A DNA stretch of 64,000 bases from assembly GCA_018343915.1 (NCBI GenBank), contig JABRWF010000002.1:5270001-5334000 (forward strand). Direction: 5' to 3'. Shown in pieces: positions 37,625 through 49,170 of this stretch. Each line of letters begins with the position of its first letter. Positions within the stretch are counted from its first letter, which is position 1. Under the pieces are notes generated by a model, which searched no databases, was not told the origin of the DNA, and saw only the letters and a program-made list of their open reading frames with translations. Both the position numbers and the translations under genes were made by a program. Origin of the DNA: Agroathelia rolfsii. Its lineage: Eukaryota > Basidiomycota > Agaricomycetes > Amylocorticiales > Amylocorticiaceae.

Positions 37625-39187
37625 ATGGCCTCGCCTCTACACCGTTGTATGAAAAATATCCTACTGTTTACACTCCCATGTCTATGCATCATAATGCTCG
37701 CAGCTTCATGTTTACTCTATTTGAGCGCCTCTTCTTCATCTATTGTTATTCGGCATTTCCCGTCACTTGAAAGAACCTGGTGCTGGCCTTCTAGCTTCGC
37801 TTCATCTCTTGGATACTCTAATTCAAGACTATCCCACACTGCTGTTGCTGCCCAGTCTCTGGCCTTTGGCGTATTCTCCCATGTCTATGTCGTCTCGCTC
37901 GCGCGTCGATTCGATCGCCGGGCGGACATGTCCCGGCTCATGGATGGCTTGGGACTCGAGCGCACGAAATGGTCTTATGTGAATGCCACAGAGGCCGAGA
38001 GCTATATTGTTTATGACATCTTGTCTTCTATTGCCGAGCTCAGATCGGAACAGGAAAGCGCGCGGAACTCTTCAGCTGAGAACTTTTGGCCTGCCGACGA
38101 GGGTATACTACTAGCTTCGGAAAACCTCAATATCAGAAGACTTCCAAATTCTTCTGGGCAAGAGGGCGAAGGAAAACTCGGCGACAATTTGTGGCTTGGG
38201 TCTAGGAACATGACGTGTGCTGAGAGAGATAACGATATACCCCCCTTTGTCCCTGGCATGGCAGATTATCTGCGTCTCACGCCAGCCAAGATTGCCTGTT
38301 GGCATTCTCACGAAAAAGCTATCGAATTGTCTATTGCTCAAAATGATGCTTTCTTTGTACATACGAGCTCGACGCACTCTCTTAACGCATTCGACGAAAG
38401 CGCGCTTCAACCACATAAAGATCCTGCATATCAAGGTAACTGTATTGATGACACCTCTGAGAATTCAAGTCCTTCAAGGAGGCAACTTCCCATTCTCGTA
38501 CTTGAAGATGACGTCGACATTGAACTCGACATTCAAACACGTCTCTCCGCCCTCTGGCCAGCGCTGCCAGAAGACTGGGACATCGTCTTCCTCGGCCACT
38601 GCTGGTCAAACGAGTCTAGTCACCCCGCCATAGCTTCTTACACTACTCCATTATCATTGCTCCCCGCACTATCTCGCCGCTGGTCTCCACTATCAAACCA
38701 CCATTTATGGAAAGTCGGTGGGTCGTCCTCGCTGCTGGATACCCCTTCTCGAACGACGTTCCTTCACCCGTCCTCAGCCCCGAAGTGCACGCATGCATAC
38801 GCGCTCTCACCTCGCGGTGCACACAGACTCCTCGCACACCTGCGATACAAGCCATTTGCGTACTCGAGAGCGCTCGATCAGGCTTTTTCGTGGTTAGTCT
38901 CTGGTGTAAGTGGTGATAGAGATGATGTCACATCCCGGGTTGAGAACGGGGATGGGAGGAAGAGTGTCAGCCGCGTCCCGAGGTTGAAGGCATTCTCGAT
39001 CGTGCCGAGCTTGATCGTGCAGAGGAAGATTGGGAAGAGTGATGTCTGGATGGCTGGTGGTCGTGGTCATGATGGTGATAGAAATAGATTGGAGAATGAT
39101 AGCAAGGTAAAGGGTAGCAGTTGGAAGGATGAGCTCTGGGATGGCGTACTTGCTACAATGGATAGAAAAGAGTTCAATATGGATTAG
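37625..39187 (+). CDS. Glycosyltransferase family 25 protein, type II membrane
   Basis: A 520-residue single-exon protein. The N-terminal region KNILLFTLPCLCIIMLAASC followed by LLYLSAS is a signal anchor, which places the enzyme in the Golgi or ER lumen. The GT25 (LPS glycosyltransferase-like) domain begins HVYVVSLARRFDRRADMSRL and continues LTPAKIACWHSHEKAIELSI. The metal/sugar-nucleotide acidic motif is in ILVLEDDVDIELDIQ, followed by DWDIVFLGHCW. The later CTHAYALSPRGAHRLLAHLR and RALDQAFSWL are typical family blocks. Acceptor and sugar are not readable; fungal GT25 proteins are mostly uncharacterised. A second in-frame Met (residue 9) could also serve as start and would keep the anchor. 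Ser-rich loops split the domain. Confidence 0.88.
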   Translation: MASPLHRCMKNILLFTLPCLCIIMLAASCLLYLSASSSSIVIRHFPSLERTWCWPSSFASSLGYSNSRLSHTAVAAQSLAFGVFSHVYVVSLARRFDRRADMSRLMDGLGLERTKWSYVNATEAESYIVYDILSSIAELRSEQESARNSSAENFWPADEGILLASENLNIRRLPNSSGQEGEGKLGDNLWLGSRNMTCAERDNDIPPFVPGMADYLRLTPAKIACWHSHEKAIELSIAQNDAFFVHTSSTHSLNAFDESALQPHKDPAYQGNCIDDTSENSSPSRRQLPILVLEDDVDIELDIQTRLSALWPALPEDWDIVFLGHCWSNESSHPAIASYTTPLSLLPALSRRWSPLSNHHLWKVGGSSSLLDTPSRTTFLHPSSAPKCTHAYALSPRGAHRLLAHLRYKPFAYSRALDQAFSWLVSGVSGDRDDVTSRVENGDGRKSVSRVPRLKAFSIVPSLIVQRKIGKSDVWMAGGRGHDGDRNRLENDSKVKGSSWKDELWDGVLATMDRKEFNMD

Positions 39188-39746
39188 GTATTTCAAAATT
39201 TATCACTATCAGGTTATGACATTTACGCGGCGACCATGGGTTTATCATACGTAGTAAAGTGGCAACATAGGCCCTTCAGGCATGATAATACCACGATACA
39301 CAAATGGATTTCCGTCTCATCATGGGCTTTGGCGTCATAGTTTTTTGCTCTAGTCAGAACCTCAGATAAGTAAATATGTTATGCTATTAGTAGTTGACGA
39401 TCTTGGGCGCAATATTCGGAATTCTCAGGGTTTGTATTCCATTCCCACTCGAGACACCTATTAGACTGGTCTCCTGTAAGCAGACTGACACATCAGAGCA
39501 ATGTAATTACTATTGCATTTGATATTCTCACAATTATCGCTATACCTCACCACAAAAAAAATAAAGGAGAATAGGATGGAAGTATTAAAAATCCTTGTTC
39601 TTAACACAAACCAGCATGGGTCCATGCTTTGAATGCCAAAGAGAGGTTAGATAAGAAGAATTTATAATGCCGCTCGAGCTTAGCTCATTCGATTTGTTTA
39701 TAACAATCCCTAAGTACTACTATCCTATTGCGTCAAACCCTGGGCC
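39188..39746. other. Convergent 3' spacer
   Basis: The glycosyltransferase and the first P450 copy end towards each other. The sequence is AT-rich; I see no gene. Confidence 0.5.
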
Positions 39747-41849
39747 TTAGCCGTGCGTAGCAGCCTGAAATTCCTGAATAAGGGCAACAGCTTCAGCCGA
39801 ACGAGGCCTGACGTCAATCTTGTACGGTTCGAGGTGACTGATGGAAAGACTTGAGTGGAAATCCAAAGGAGTGAATATCCATTACCCACCTAATAAATCC
39901 TAGAGCTACACGACAGACGGGCTCTACAACAACACCATTCTTAACTTCCTTTTGAATATCAAAAACGGCTATAGACATCGTGCAGACAATGAACACAGTC
40001 TGGTCAGCGAGAAAATGGCCGGGGCACATTCTGTCAATTGACGTAAGCAATCAAGACTTTGATTAAGTAGCCTGAGAAAAAAATCTAATACCTTCTACCG
40101 AAACCGAAGGCCATTTCACGCGGATCTTTCTCAGGGCTTTCACCGAGGAAGCGCTCGGGCATAAACCGCTCGGGATCTTTGTACAGACGAGGGTCGTTCA
40201 GCATAAACCTTTCCAGCATTTCAGTTCCTACGTCAATGCCGGAGTGAGCTTGTAGCTCAAAGTAGGCTTACTGGACATTTGGTATAATAGTTGATCCTTT
40301 GGGTATAAAGTACCCTGCATGTACATCATCCTGAGATGTCTTATGGGGTACAGCTTGTTACATGAAGTTAGTCCTAATGATTATTTTACATCAAAATGCT
40401 GATTGATACTAACCGTTTGGTGTAACAACATTCCAGCGGAACACTTCAAGGATCAATGCATTGACATATGGAAGATGGATCCTATCCGTGATTGACGGAA
40501 GTCGTTGGGTTCCCACAACAGTATCTATTTCTTCCTGAGCTTTCTTAAACACATCAGGGTTGAGTGCCATAGCCAAGAAGAAGCCTCGAATAGCAGAAAC
40601 TGTCTGCACATATCAATGTAATGTGAGAGATGGTGTCTGTATCTGATAAAGAAATCGTAACACGGCTCGGAATACTCACTGTATCTGCACCAGTAGCATA
40701 AATGACCATTGATGCCATCTTAATCGCATACTCATCCTCTCGTGAGATGTTCCCTTAGGCTAGAAGATCTGAAGTGAACGATGGTGTAGCCGTGCCTGCT
40801 GCCTAGATACCGAAAATGCTTGGTTAAGTGGAATTGTTCTGATATGTTTCATAGATTTCAGGCTATTTACCATTTGCTCCTTAACTAGTTGAAATGGAGT
40901 ATCTGTAAACTCCTGAATTTGATCTGACCATTTCTTAGCTGATTTCTTGAAATTTGTACCGGGAAACCAATTGGGTAGTTTCTCCACTAGTCATGATACT
41001 TGAGCATCCTAAAATACTGCCTATCTTGATGGACTCACAGCTGGGGAAAAGGTTTACCATCCATGGTAACGAGTCAAGGCCCATGATGAAGGAAAACTCC
41101 CTGAGTAGCTTATCAGCACTAAGTATCAGAGGATCATCATGGTCTTCTGTGGTATATCCATATGTAATCTTGAGAACAATGGATCCCGCAAATCTGTAAA
41201 CGAGAATGACATATTAGTCGGCCTGAACAGAATCAGCATGTTCATAGGCAGCCACTTACAGTCTGACGCAATCAGCTAAGTCATCTGATGAAGACAACAA
41301 ACGTTGCAGAAACCTATGGCTCTCGCCTTCGATGATGCTGTAATGCCTACTTAGAGCTGACTGAGTCCCAAGCAACTTGTGGATGTACGCGCGCTGTTGT
41401 TTCCAGAGAGGCCCAGGTTGTGCAATTGACGCAACATCACCCCAGCCGGATAACTTAATCATAGGCGTCAGGTCCCTATCAGAATAAATAGAGCCTTTAG
41501 ATTCCATCATATCAGATGCCATTTGGGCAGAGTTGACGATGATGGTATGTTGGTTGAGCATAGATATGTGCACAATGTCCCCTAAAGTTAGTATGTAGAA
41601 ATGCATGGGTATTAAGTGCTAGTAGTACACGGGAAGTGTATGCACTCAACCATATTTTGGGGTCAGTGTTGCTAATGAGTATACATCCTTTTCCTTAGAG
41701 GATAAAGCTCGAAATGCCTGGCCGATGAAAGAAACCGATGGAGGGCCGGGTGGTAAGGGAGGCCGTTTGCTACTAGGTAGTAAACCCTTCAATAGATACA
41801 AGAAGATTGCAGTACAAATAACCAAAAGCACTACGGAAGAGTCAAGCAT
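39747..41849 (-). pseudogene. Cytochrome P450, copy 1, with premature stop
   Basis: A microsomal P450 resembling O-methylsterigmatocystin oxidoreductase-type basidiomycete P450s. It starts MLDSSVVLLVICTAIFLYLL (membrane anchor) with the proline hinge RPPLPPGPPSVSFIGQA. The C-helix reads PLWKQQRAYIHKLLG. The I-helix segment ends MVIYATGADT, the K-helix motif is ALILEVFRW (ExxR), the PERF block is KDPERFMPERFLGE and the heme loop is FGFGRR/MCPGHFLAD, split by an intron. The stop is TAA 39747-39749. In the exon before the I-helix, the codon at 40755-40757 is TAA where copy 2 has GAA (SDLLA*GNISRED against SDLLAEGNISRED). The flanking splice sites are identical in both copies, so the stop should be translated into a truncated protein lacking the heme ligand. 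Unless the base is an error, copy 1 is a recent pseudogene. The rest is intact. Confidence 0.82.
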
Positions 41850-42405
41850 GGCGATGATAAAAATCGATTTGCTTTGATAGCTATCATGCTTGTGAAAACT
41901 CAAGTCTTTATATAATTACGTTCGGCCGCCGCCGGCTCGGTTGGAATGTGATTGAGAACAATGGAGATATGTCTCATGACTCTAACCTCGTAGTATACTT
42001 GGAGTCCGGCAGAGATTAAGGCTTTCTTCTTCTTCTTCTTCTTTCTTCTTGTTTAGCTGGATTAGCCTCCTTTGGCAGGCGATAGTGCACACGTGACGAT
42101 ATCCGACTACAATCACCACTAGTAATAGCCGGAGTCATGGTGTACCTAGTCAGCGTATTAACCTGCAGCCCAAACATTTCTTCAATTTCTTACAGTCTCC
42201 AGGAATAACAAAAGATAGAAACGTCTCATACAGCATAAATAAGCAATCATAGGCAGTATTAAATGCGTAAAAATAATGTGTTGTATTGACCTAGGTGTTA
42301 AAGAAAAGAATAAGACGGCATATGAACGTTTGCCTGGCATAATTTGACAACTTGCATTTCATATGTCATCATGCATTAATTTGGAACCAATTTCAAAAGA
42401 TGGAT
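41850..42405. other. Spacer with CTT repeat
   Basis: This is the 5' flank of P450 copy 1 and the 3' flank of the 7-TM gene. About 41880-42010 resembles the 5' flank of P450 copy 2 (48400-48500), so the duplication includes the promoter. A CTT-rich microsatellite lies at about 42026-42060. No gene seen. Confidence 0.5.
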
Positions 42406-43845
42406 TTATAGGGAGATACTTGTTCCGAGACTTCCTTGCTTATTAGTGCTTTGTTGCTGACCAGGCGGTTCACCAAATGATTGACAGGCAATCTTATTCC
42501 GGGACCATATGCGCAAAAACTTCCTAGTCAAAAAGATCTGCTGATCATGGTTCATTTGCGCCAGAATGTTACTGCTCACAAGGCTTTTTAATGAGATTGC
42601 ATCCTTACTACGATGGCACAACATCCCATCCTCAAGCTCTGCGGGAATAACAGTAGGCGTAGAATGGAGCAGCGGGGGATCTTGTTGCGGGCTGCAATCA
42701 AAAATAGCAGCTCGGTATATCCCGATGAAAGATATAACAGCCTGTTAGAAGACAGAAAACCAAAAAAAGAATTAGTATTTAGAATTATCTGCCGTATCAG
42801 TGATAGTAAATGCAGAGTGCCAGGAGCAATTTGTCCTTGTTACTTACGTGGACAAAACTCAGTGGCATTAGAAACAGGTCTATCAATGCGGTTGCGTTCA
42901 TGACATAAGGAATGAGGAAAGAAAGGCTCCATGCTGAATACAGTATTACGTTTTGGGCCAGTATTGCAATAACAGACGAGAGAAAGCTTGGCATGTTCCT
43001 CCCAGGATTTGTTCGATAATCGTGCATTAGCAGATGAACAATGATGAATACCGTGGCCGCAATATTTAGGCCAAGCGAGGTAAACCAAAATATAGAAGAC
43101 CATGTCTTTGAGTTGAGACCAAGTCCAGTGTTAGGTGAATAAATTCCCATAAGAAAAAGCACAGAGGAAACTATATGGAATTTATGAGCTCAAATTAATG
43201 GACTTACAACGAAGATACGGACTTATAGAAAAAATAAAAGTAACTATGGGGATATACATCAACCGTTTCCAGATGACTATAAAGCGCCAAACCTATGTGT
43301 AGGCACAGATAATATGGTGTCAGAAACAAAAGAGGAATCAAATAAATTGGGGCTATTCACCAAAAGAGCATCCATTATCCAATACATGCCAACAATCCTT
43401 GAGAAGAAATCAAATCAGGCTGTGTACAGCTATAGCATACTTATACTTTAAATGCAGCTTACGGCATTCAAAACAAAAGACGACATACGCCAGTGCACAG
43501 ACACTTGCTGTCTCCTATTGGTGTGCCATACACCAATAAATGCAGTTTCGCGGTGGTAGTGGCTGCCCTGACCACAACTCCGAACGAAACGCTCGCGCAG
43601 ATATTTATTAAGAAAATATACAGTGAAAGCCATCTATACCGTCGAATGCGATATGCAGCTTTGTACAAGGCATGCAAGCATAACCCCGACAATGTGAGCA
43701 AGGTGCCTTTGCAGATATAGTGTTAGTTATTCAAGAAATTCAGAAACGCAAAGTTATTTTAGAGAAATAAAAACGTGCCGTATGCAACAGCAGCAATAAT
43801 GATACCACCGGCAAGATGGGATAGATGTAGGATTTCTACCGACAT
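42406..43845 (-). CDS. Seven-TM-like agaricomycete membrane protein, unknown function
   Basis: The gene starts MSVEILHLSHLAGGIIIAAV (first hydrophobic segment) at 43845 and is divided by six or seven short introns. Further hydrophobic stretches read WLSLYIFLINICASVSFGVV, IFWFTSLGLNIAATVFIIVH and NVILYSAWSLSFLIPYVMNA. Between the first pair is a charged loop (AAYRIRRYRW), and a Cys-containing loop (GDSKCLCTGVCR) lies after the third. The last exon, joined at FVH/AVISFIGIYRAAIFDCSP, is a hydrophilic tail ending SLGTSISL with TAA at 42406. The SPNTGLGL...W block before TM5 and the R-x-N-P-G loop recall a very large family of 7-TM proteins in Agaricomycetes whose function is unknown. It sits between the two P450 copies; whether it is co-regulated with them cannot be told. 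Confidence 0.7.
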
Positions 43846-45005
43846 TTTGATAGGTCAGTGGTTGTTTGAAGATCTTTGGTTCAGACCGAGCCTAGTGCGT
43901 GTAAAGAGCCTTCTCACCACGCTCCCTCTTTTAAAGGTGTAGCATGCTCAGCATTGGGTCAGCAGATACTTGTACAATGCATGTAGCCTGTCTTGGAATA
44001 GCTCTATTTGTTGGTGCTCATCAGTATGGTCAGCAATTGGTGGGCTCTTTGAATGTGGCTTGGATATTCTAGCACATTTGAGACTCCAGCTCCAGCTCTG
44101 GTTTGATCCGAACAAGATTCAAGTTGGAGATCAAGATAACGGCACTCGGGGAGTTACAGTGGCAAAGCCTCAGAATTTCACGAGCCCGCTAATTTAATTT
44201 GCCGATGGAGATACCAGCTGTAGCAGTCGGAAACTGTAATCGCGCTTGTCAGATGTAAATTTATCATAAATGTCCAATACCATCACTGTACTATGTAAGC
44301 CATGATAGCTGTGAGAATGAAACGACTTGAAACAGCTTGATGCCGCCTTAGTAACAAGCTGGTGAACTTATAAATCCGAATCGCGACTCATCATAGCTAT
44401 CATCTAATTGGGACCTGGGCAGCTGCAAGTGGCGGTGCTACTAGTATTACAATATGGTGACCATCTTAATTTGGAGATGTCTCTGCATTGTCAATGAACT
44501 AAAAGACATCTCCAAGTTGATAACTAGGTAATTCACAAATTTGAGTCATGCCATATTATCTGACGTAGTATCTATTAATTGCACTTAATCTTTTACCGCA
44601 AAACTGAAAAATTGAATTTCAACATGCCAGAATCGATATATCAGATTCGGACTAAGGTTGTAACCGTGACCTGTTCTAGTGTGCCAGGACAAGGAATTCA
44701 AAGCACCTTGGCGCATTTGTTTTCGTGCGTATGGGCGATTCTCCCAATGTTCATCATGCCAGCAAGCGCTTGGCATGATAGTGATATTCTGGAGCATAAG
44801 AGGGCAGCGTGTTGTATCAAGACGGCAAAAGCATGAGAAGTCAAAGTCTCAGATAAGATTATAAGGGACACATTTTTGTATCTTCTTTCAACTTTGCCAA
44901 ATCCAAAGCCTGAGAGTAATTTATATAAGCTCAGGAGCATTTAATAATGAGAGATATGAGGTTTTAACGATGAGAGAAAAATTTATCCAGAATGATACCA
45001 TACAA
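43846..45005. other. Spacer with a small hairpin
   Basis: No gene is seen in this 1.16-kb stretch. It holds the 5' flank of the 7-TM gene, a short perfect hairpin near 44471-44515, and the 3' tail of the gag element (from about 44945). Confidence 0.5.
44471..44515. repeat. Short inverted repeat (hairpin)
   Basis: TTGGAGATGTCT at 44471-44482 is perfectly complementary to AGACATCTCCAA at 44504-44515. With G-U pairs the stem extends to about 17 bp. The 21-nt loop has its own CATTG/CAATG pair. It could be a small MITE or chance. Confidence 0.5.
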
Positions 45006-45905
45006 TCATAAGGATAGGACTGTCAAAAAAGACAATCTCGGCAACGATGGCTTCTTGGCTTGCATGAGAAGGTGGGGCACCAAAGGAGGAATGTCCCCAC
45101 AGAAGATAGAGACGCCCGTGATCGAAGTCGTCAACGTATAAACAGGAGAAAAGTTCAGGTAGTGAAGGAGTTCTAAAGGGTACACAAGGACTTCAAGCCT
45201 TGGGAGTGCATTGGGAGGAATACAAAAAGGAAGGCGCAGAACATCGTTCATACTGTGTGTAGGAGCAGCGACAGCGGCGGCAGTGCCAGCGATCGGGTCG
45301 TTGGCATGGTTCAGTGCTATGACGTCAGGGGTTCTTGGCTGGCTTGACTCCTCGTTTAGCAATCGGGTGACTACATTGTCGAGGGTGAGTTCGTCAGGTG
45401 GGGTCGCATCAAGAGAAATAACAAAACTATCATAATTAGCGGGAAGACCCATAGTAAACACTAGAATGAGATCTTTATCTTCAAAGTTGACATCAACAGT
45501 GCGCAATTGGTGTGCAAGGTTTTGAATGATGGCAATCCAGTCAGAAATAGACTGATTAGCCGACGTACGTACAGTGAGGAAACGATGACGGAGGGAGAGA
45601 CGGGTAGCAAGATCACGGGCTCGGTATATGCGCTCAAGCTTTTCCCAGATTTTGCAAGCAAAGGGAGAAGTCATGTGAGCCAGCTGATCTGATTCGACAC
45701 TAAGGATCATGGTGACATAAGCTTTGTTGTTCTCCCTGATCCATGCCTTGCCAGCCATAGAGTCGCGGCCGGCGGTGGGCATGACGGAGGAGCAATCGAG
45801 GACATCTTTCACATGCTTCTGGTCCAAGACGGCATCCATTAATACAGTCCAGATGTTGTAATCTGTATTGTTTAGCTTTTGAGTTGACGAATGTTCGGAC
45901 ATCAC
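45006..45905 (-). mobile_element. Copia-type gag (UBN2) open frame without pol, copy A
   Basis: A 299-codon open frame. The first 200 residues are a Ty1/copia gag-polypeptide domain: LNNTDYNIWTVLMDAVLDQK, MTSPFACKIWEKLERIYRAR, RLSLRHRFLTVRTSANQSIS, IIQNLAHQLRTVDVNFEDKD and LILVFTMGLPANYDSFVISL. The expected CCHC zinc knuckle and the protease, integrase and reverse transcriptase are absent. The residues after PTHSMNDVLRLPFCIPPN have no known domain. The same 3' region is present in degenerate form in copy B (50.6-51.4 kb), which suggests the pair derives from a gag-only, non-autonomous element rather than from random truncation. No LTR was recognised. The frame has no internal stop, so the insertion is fairly young or the frame is maintained. 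Confidence 0.75.
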
Positions 45906-46213
45906 GACAAGCAGTATGAAGGTTCAGTAACGATGGCCACGGCTAGTACTCAACGACCAGTGGTGTAAGAAAGCGACAATGGAGTAGAGGCTCGGTAACA
46001 ACGGTAGCGACTAGTATTCAACGACTAGTGGCGTAAGAGAGTATGACGGGGCAGGTGATGGATTTATAAAGATCACAGATGCGTTTGCGTTAAGCTTTGT
46101 TGCGCCACAAAACCTAATTCGGGAAAAACACTCGATTGGTTACATATAGGGGTACAGATGCACAGTGTACCAGTACATCGAGTAAAATATTCTATTGTGT
46201 CAAATCTTGGGCC
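45906..46213. other. Short spacer
   Basis: This stretch lies between the gag start and the end of P450 copy 2. Short degenerate repeats of GACTAGT...CAACGA occur near 45940-46030 (CGGCTAGTACTCAACGACCA, then GCGACTAGTATTCAACGACT). No gene. Confidence 0.4.
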
Positions 46214-48324
46214 TCAGCCATGCGTAGCAGCCTGGAACTCCTGAACAAGAAAAACAGCTTGATCTGAACGAGGCTTGACGTCAATTTTGTACGGCTCAAG
46301 GTGACTAATTGAATAACTTAAGTGAAAGTTCAAATAAAAATATCTATTACTCACCTAACAAATCCTGGAGCTACACGACAAACGGGCTCCACAACAACAC
46401 CATTCTTAACTTCCTTTTGAATGTCAAAAACTGCTATAGACATCGTGCAGACAATGAACACGGTCTCATCAGCGAGAAGGCGGCCGGAGCATATCCTGTA
46501 ATTGGCATAAGTAATCAAGGCTTTGTATAAGCAGTCTGAAAACTGTGATACCTTCTACCAAAACCGAAAACCATTTCGCGTGGATCCTTTTCGGGATTCT
46601 CACCGAGGAAGCGCTCAGGCATAAACCTCTCAGGCTCTTTATATAGACGAGGATCCTTCAGCATAAACCTTTGCAACGTTTCAGTCGCTATATCTATGCC
46701 ATGATGCTGTAGTCAACTTGAAGCTCAAAGCGGGCTTACTGGACATTAGGTAAAATAGTCGATCCTTCGGGTATAAAGTACCCTGCATGTACATCATCCT
46801 GAGATGTCTTATGGGGAATAACTTGTCATATGAAGCTGGTTCAGCGTTTGCTTTCCGCTCAAATGCTAATTGGCACCAACCGTTGGGTAAAACAACATTC
46901 CAGCGGAACACTTCAAGGATCAATGCATTGACATATGGAAGATGGATCCTATCCGTGATTGACGGAAGTCGTTGGGTTCCCACAACAGCATCGATTTCCT
47001 CCCGGGCTTTCTTGAATACATCAGGATTGAGTGCCATAGCCAAGAAGAAGCCTCGAATAGTAGAAACAGTCTGTATATGTCAACATAAGATGAAAGGTGT
47101 ATCCATATCTCATAAAAAAATCGTAACACGGCTCGGAATACTCACTGTATCTGCACCAGCAGCATAAATGACCATTGATGCCATCTTAATCGCATACTCA
47201 TCCTCTCGTGAGATGTTCCCTTCGGCTAGAAGATCTGAAGTGAACGATGGTGTAGCCGTGCCTGCTGCCTAGATACCGAAAATGCTTGGTTAAGTGGAAT
47301 TGTTCTGATATGTTTCATAGATTTCAGGCTATTTACCATTTGCTCCTTAACTAGTTGAAATGGAGTATCTGTAAACTCCTGAATTTGATCTGACCATTTC
47401 TTAGCTGATTTCTTGAAATTTGTACCGGGAAACCAATTGGGTAGTTTCTCCACTAGTCATGATACTTGAGCATCCTAAAATACTGCCTATCTTGATGGAC
47501 TCACAGCTGGGGAAAAGGTTTACCATCCATGGTAACGAGTCAAGGCCCATGATGAAGGAAAACTCCCTGAGTAGCTTATCAGCACTAAGTATCAGAGGAT
47601 CATCATGGTCTTCTGTGGTATATCCATATGTAATCTTGAGAACAATGGATCCCGCAAATCTGTAAACGAGAATGACATATTAGTCGGCCTGAACAGAATC
47701 AGCATGTTCATAGGCAGCCACTTACAGTCTGACGCAATCAGCTAAGTCATCTGATGAAGACAACAAACGTTGCAGAAACCTATGGCTCTCGCCTTCGATG
47801 ATGCTGTAATGCCTACTTAGAGCTGACTGAGTCCCAAGCAGCTTGTGGATGTACGCGCGCTGTTGTCTCCAGAGCGGTCCAGGTTGCGCAAGTGACGCAA
47901 CATCACCCCATCCAGATAGCTTAATCATAGGCGTCAGGTCTCTATCAGAATAAATAGAGCCTTTAGATTCCATCATATCAAATGCCATTTGGGCAGAGTT
48001 GACGATGATGGTATGTTGGTTGAGCATAGACATGTGCACAATGTCCCCTAAAGTTAGCATGGATATATGCATGAGTATCAAGTACTAATAGCATATGAGA
48101 AGCGTATAGTCTCAACCATATTTTTGGGCCAATGTTGCCAACGAGTATACATTCTCTTCGGCGGAAGATGAGGCTCGGAATGCCTGGCCGATCAGAGAAA
48201 CGAACGAAGGGCCGGGTGGTAAGGGACGCCGCTTCAACTTGAAGTTGTTGTCTACCAGGCGCTTCAAAAAATGCAAAAAGACTGCAGTACAAAAAATTGA
48301 AAACGCTATAGAAGGATTGAACAT
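46214..48324 (-). CDS. Cytochrome P450, copy 2, apparently intact
   Basis: Paralogue of copy 1, in the same orientation. The start MFNPSIAFSIFCTAVFLHFL (anchor) was chosen by alignment with copy 1; an in-frame Met 19 codons upstream also exists. The hinge is RRPLPPGPSFVSLIGQA and the C-helix PLWRQQRAYIHKLLGTQ. An intact SDLLAEGNISREDEYAIKMA leads to the I-helix MVIYAAGADT (A/G-x-D-T type). The ExxR helix is ALILEVFRW, the PERF block is KEPERFMPERFLGENPEKD, and the heme loop is FGFGRR/ICSGRLLAD with the Cys ligand. The C-terminus is VFLVQEFQAATHG, TGA 46214-46216. About eight short introns are shared in position with copy 1. The family resembles O-methylsterigmatocystin oxidoreductase-type monooxygenases; the substrate is unknown. 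The middle of the gene is almost identical to copy 1 and the ends are only moderately similar. Confidence 0.88.
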
Positions 48325-49170
48325 AGTAACAGTTGAGGAAAGATCTACTTGGACACTCATCATACTTGTCAAGACATGCATAAGTTTTTATACGCATAGG
48401 GTGCAATTTATTTATATACTTACGTCTCACCGCTGTCGGCTTGGCTGGGGTGCAATTGAGAACATTGGATATGTCTCGTGACTCTTATCTCTTTGCCTTC
48501 CTGGAGTCCAAACGAGATTATTAATCTTCTCGCTCAGCTGGATATATGCGTAAATAAATTACACACCCGCACTATACTGGTGCATGCCGGCATATGATAA
48601 ACATAGGGCGATCATGACTTGCATGTGCCTCGTGGTCATACTACCCACACTCTCAAAATATACATTTGATATGAATAGTGAGTTCTGAGGCTTCTTTCTA
48701 CTAAGCTCATGAGCACGAGCCTTGCTAGTAGCTCCGGACACGCCGGTCCCTTTTCAACGACAGGTACGGTATCAGTGAAAACTGGTCCATGGTAACTTTG
48801 AGACTCATTAAAACAGTAGTTGAACCCTACTGCTTAGTGCTTTGATACACCATCATCTAGCGCTTTACAAGAACATGTAATTTTATGGGGTTTAAACAAA
48901 CCTCTATTAGACTGAGAATAACATTATTTGTGTCACTGAGTGCCGACCTGGAGGATATACTTGTACTCTCTTCAATGAACGACGCTGATTAACGTACAGG
49001 GATACTGGCAGTGGCAAACCATGTCTGGTGTTTATCCAATACGGACGAATGGTTTCTCCTATCCGAATGTGCGATTATCAACAAGGCTTACAAAATATGT
49101 ATAATAAATACTCCGGAACACAATACCGAACTATTAATAATAAGCGGCATGTCATTGACTTTGCTATTAC

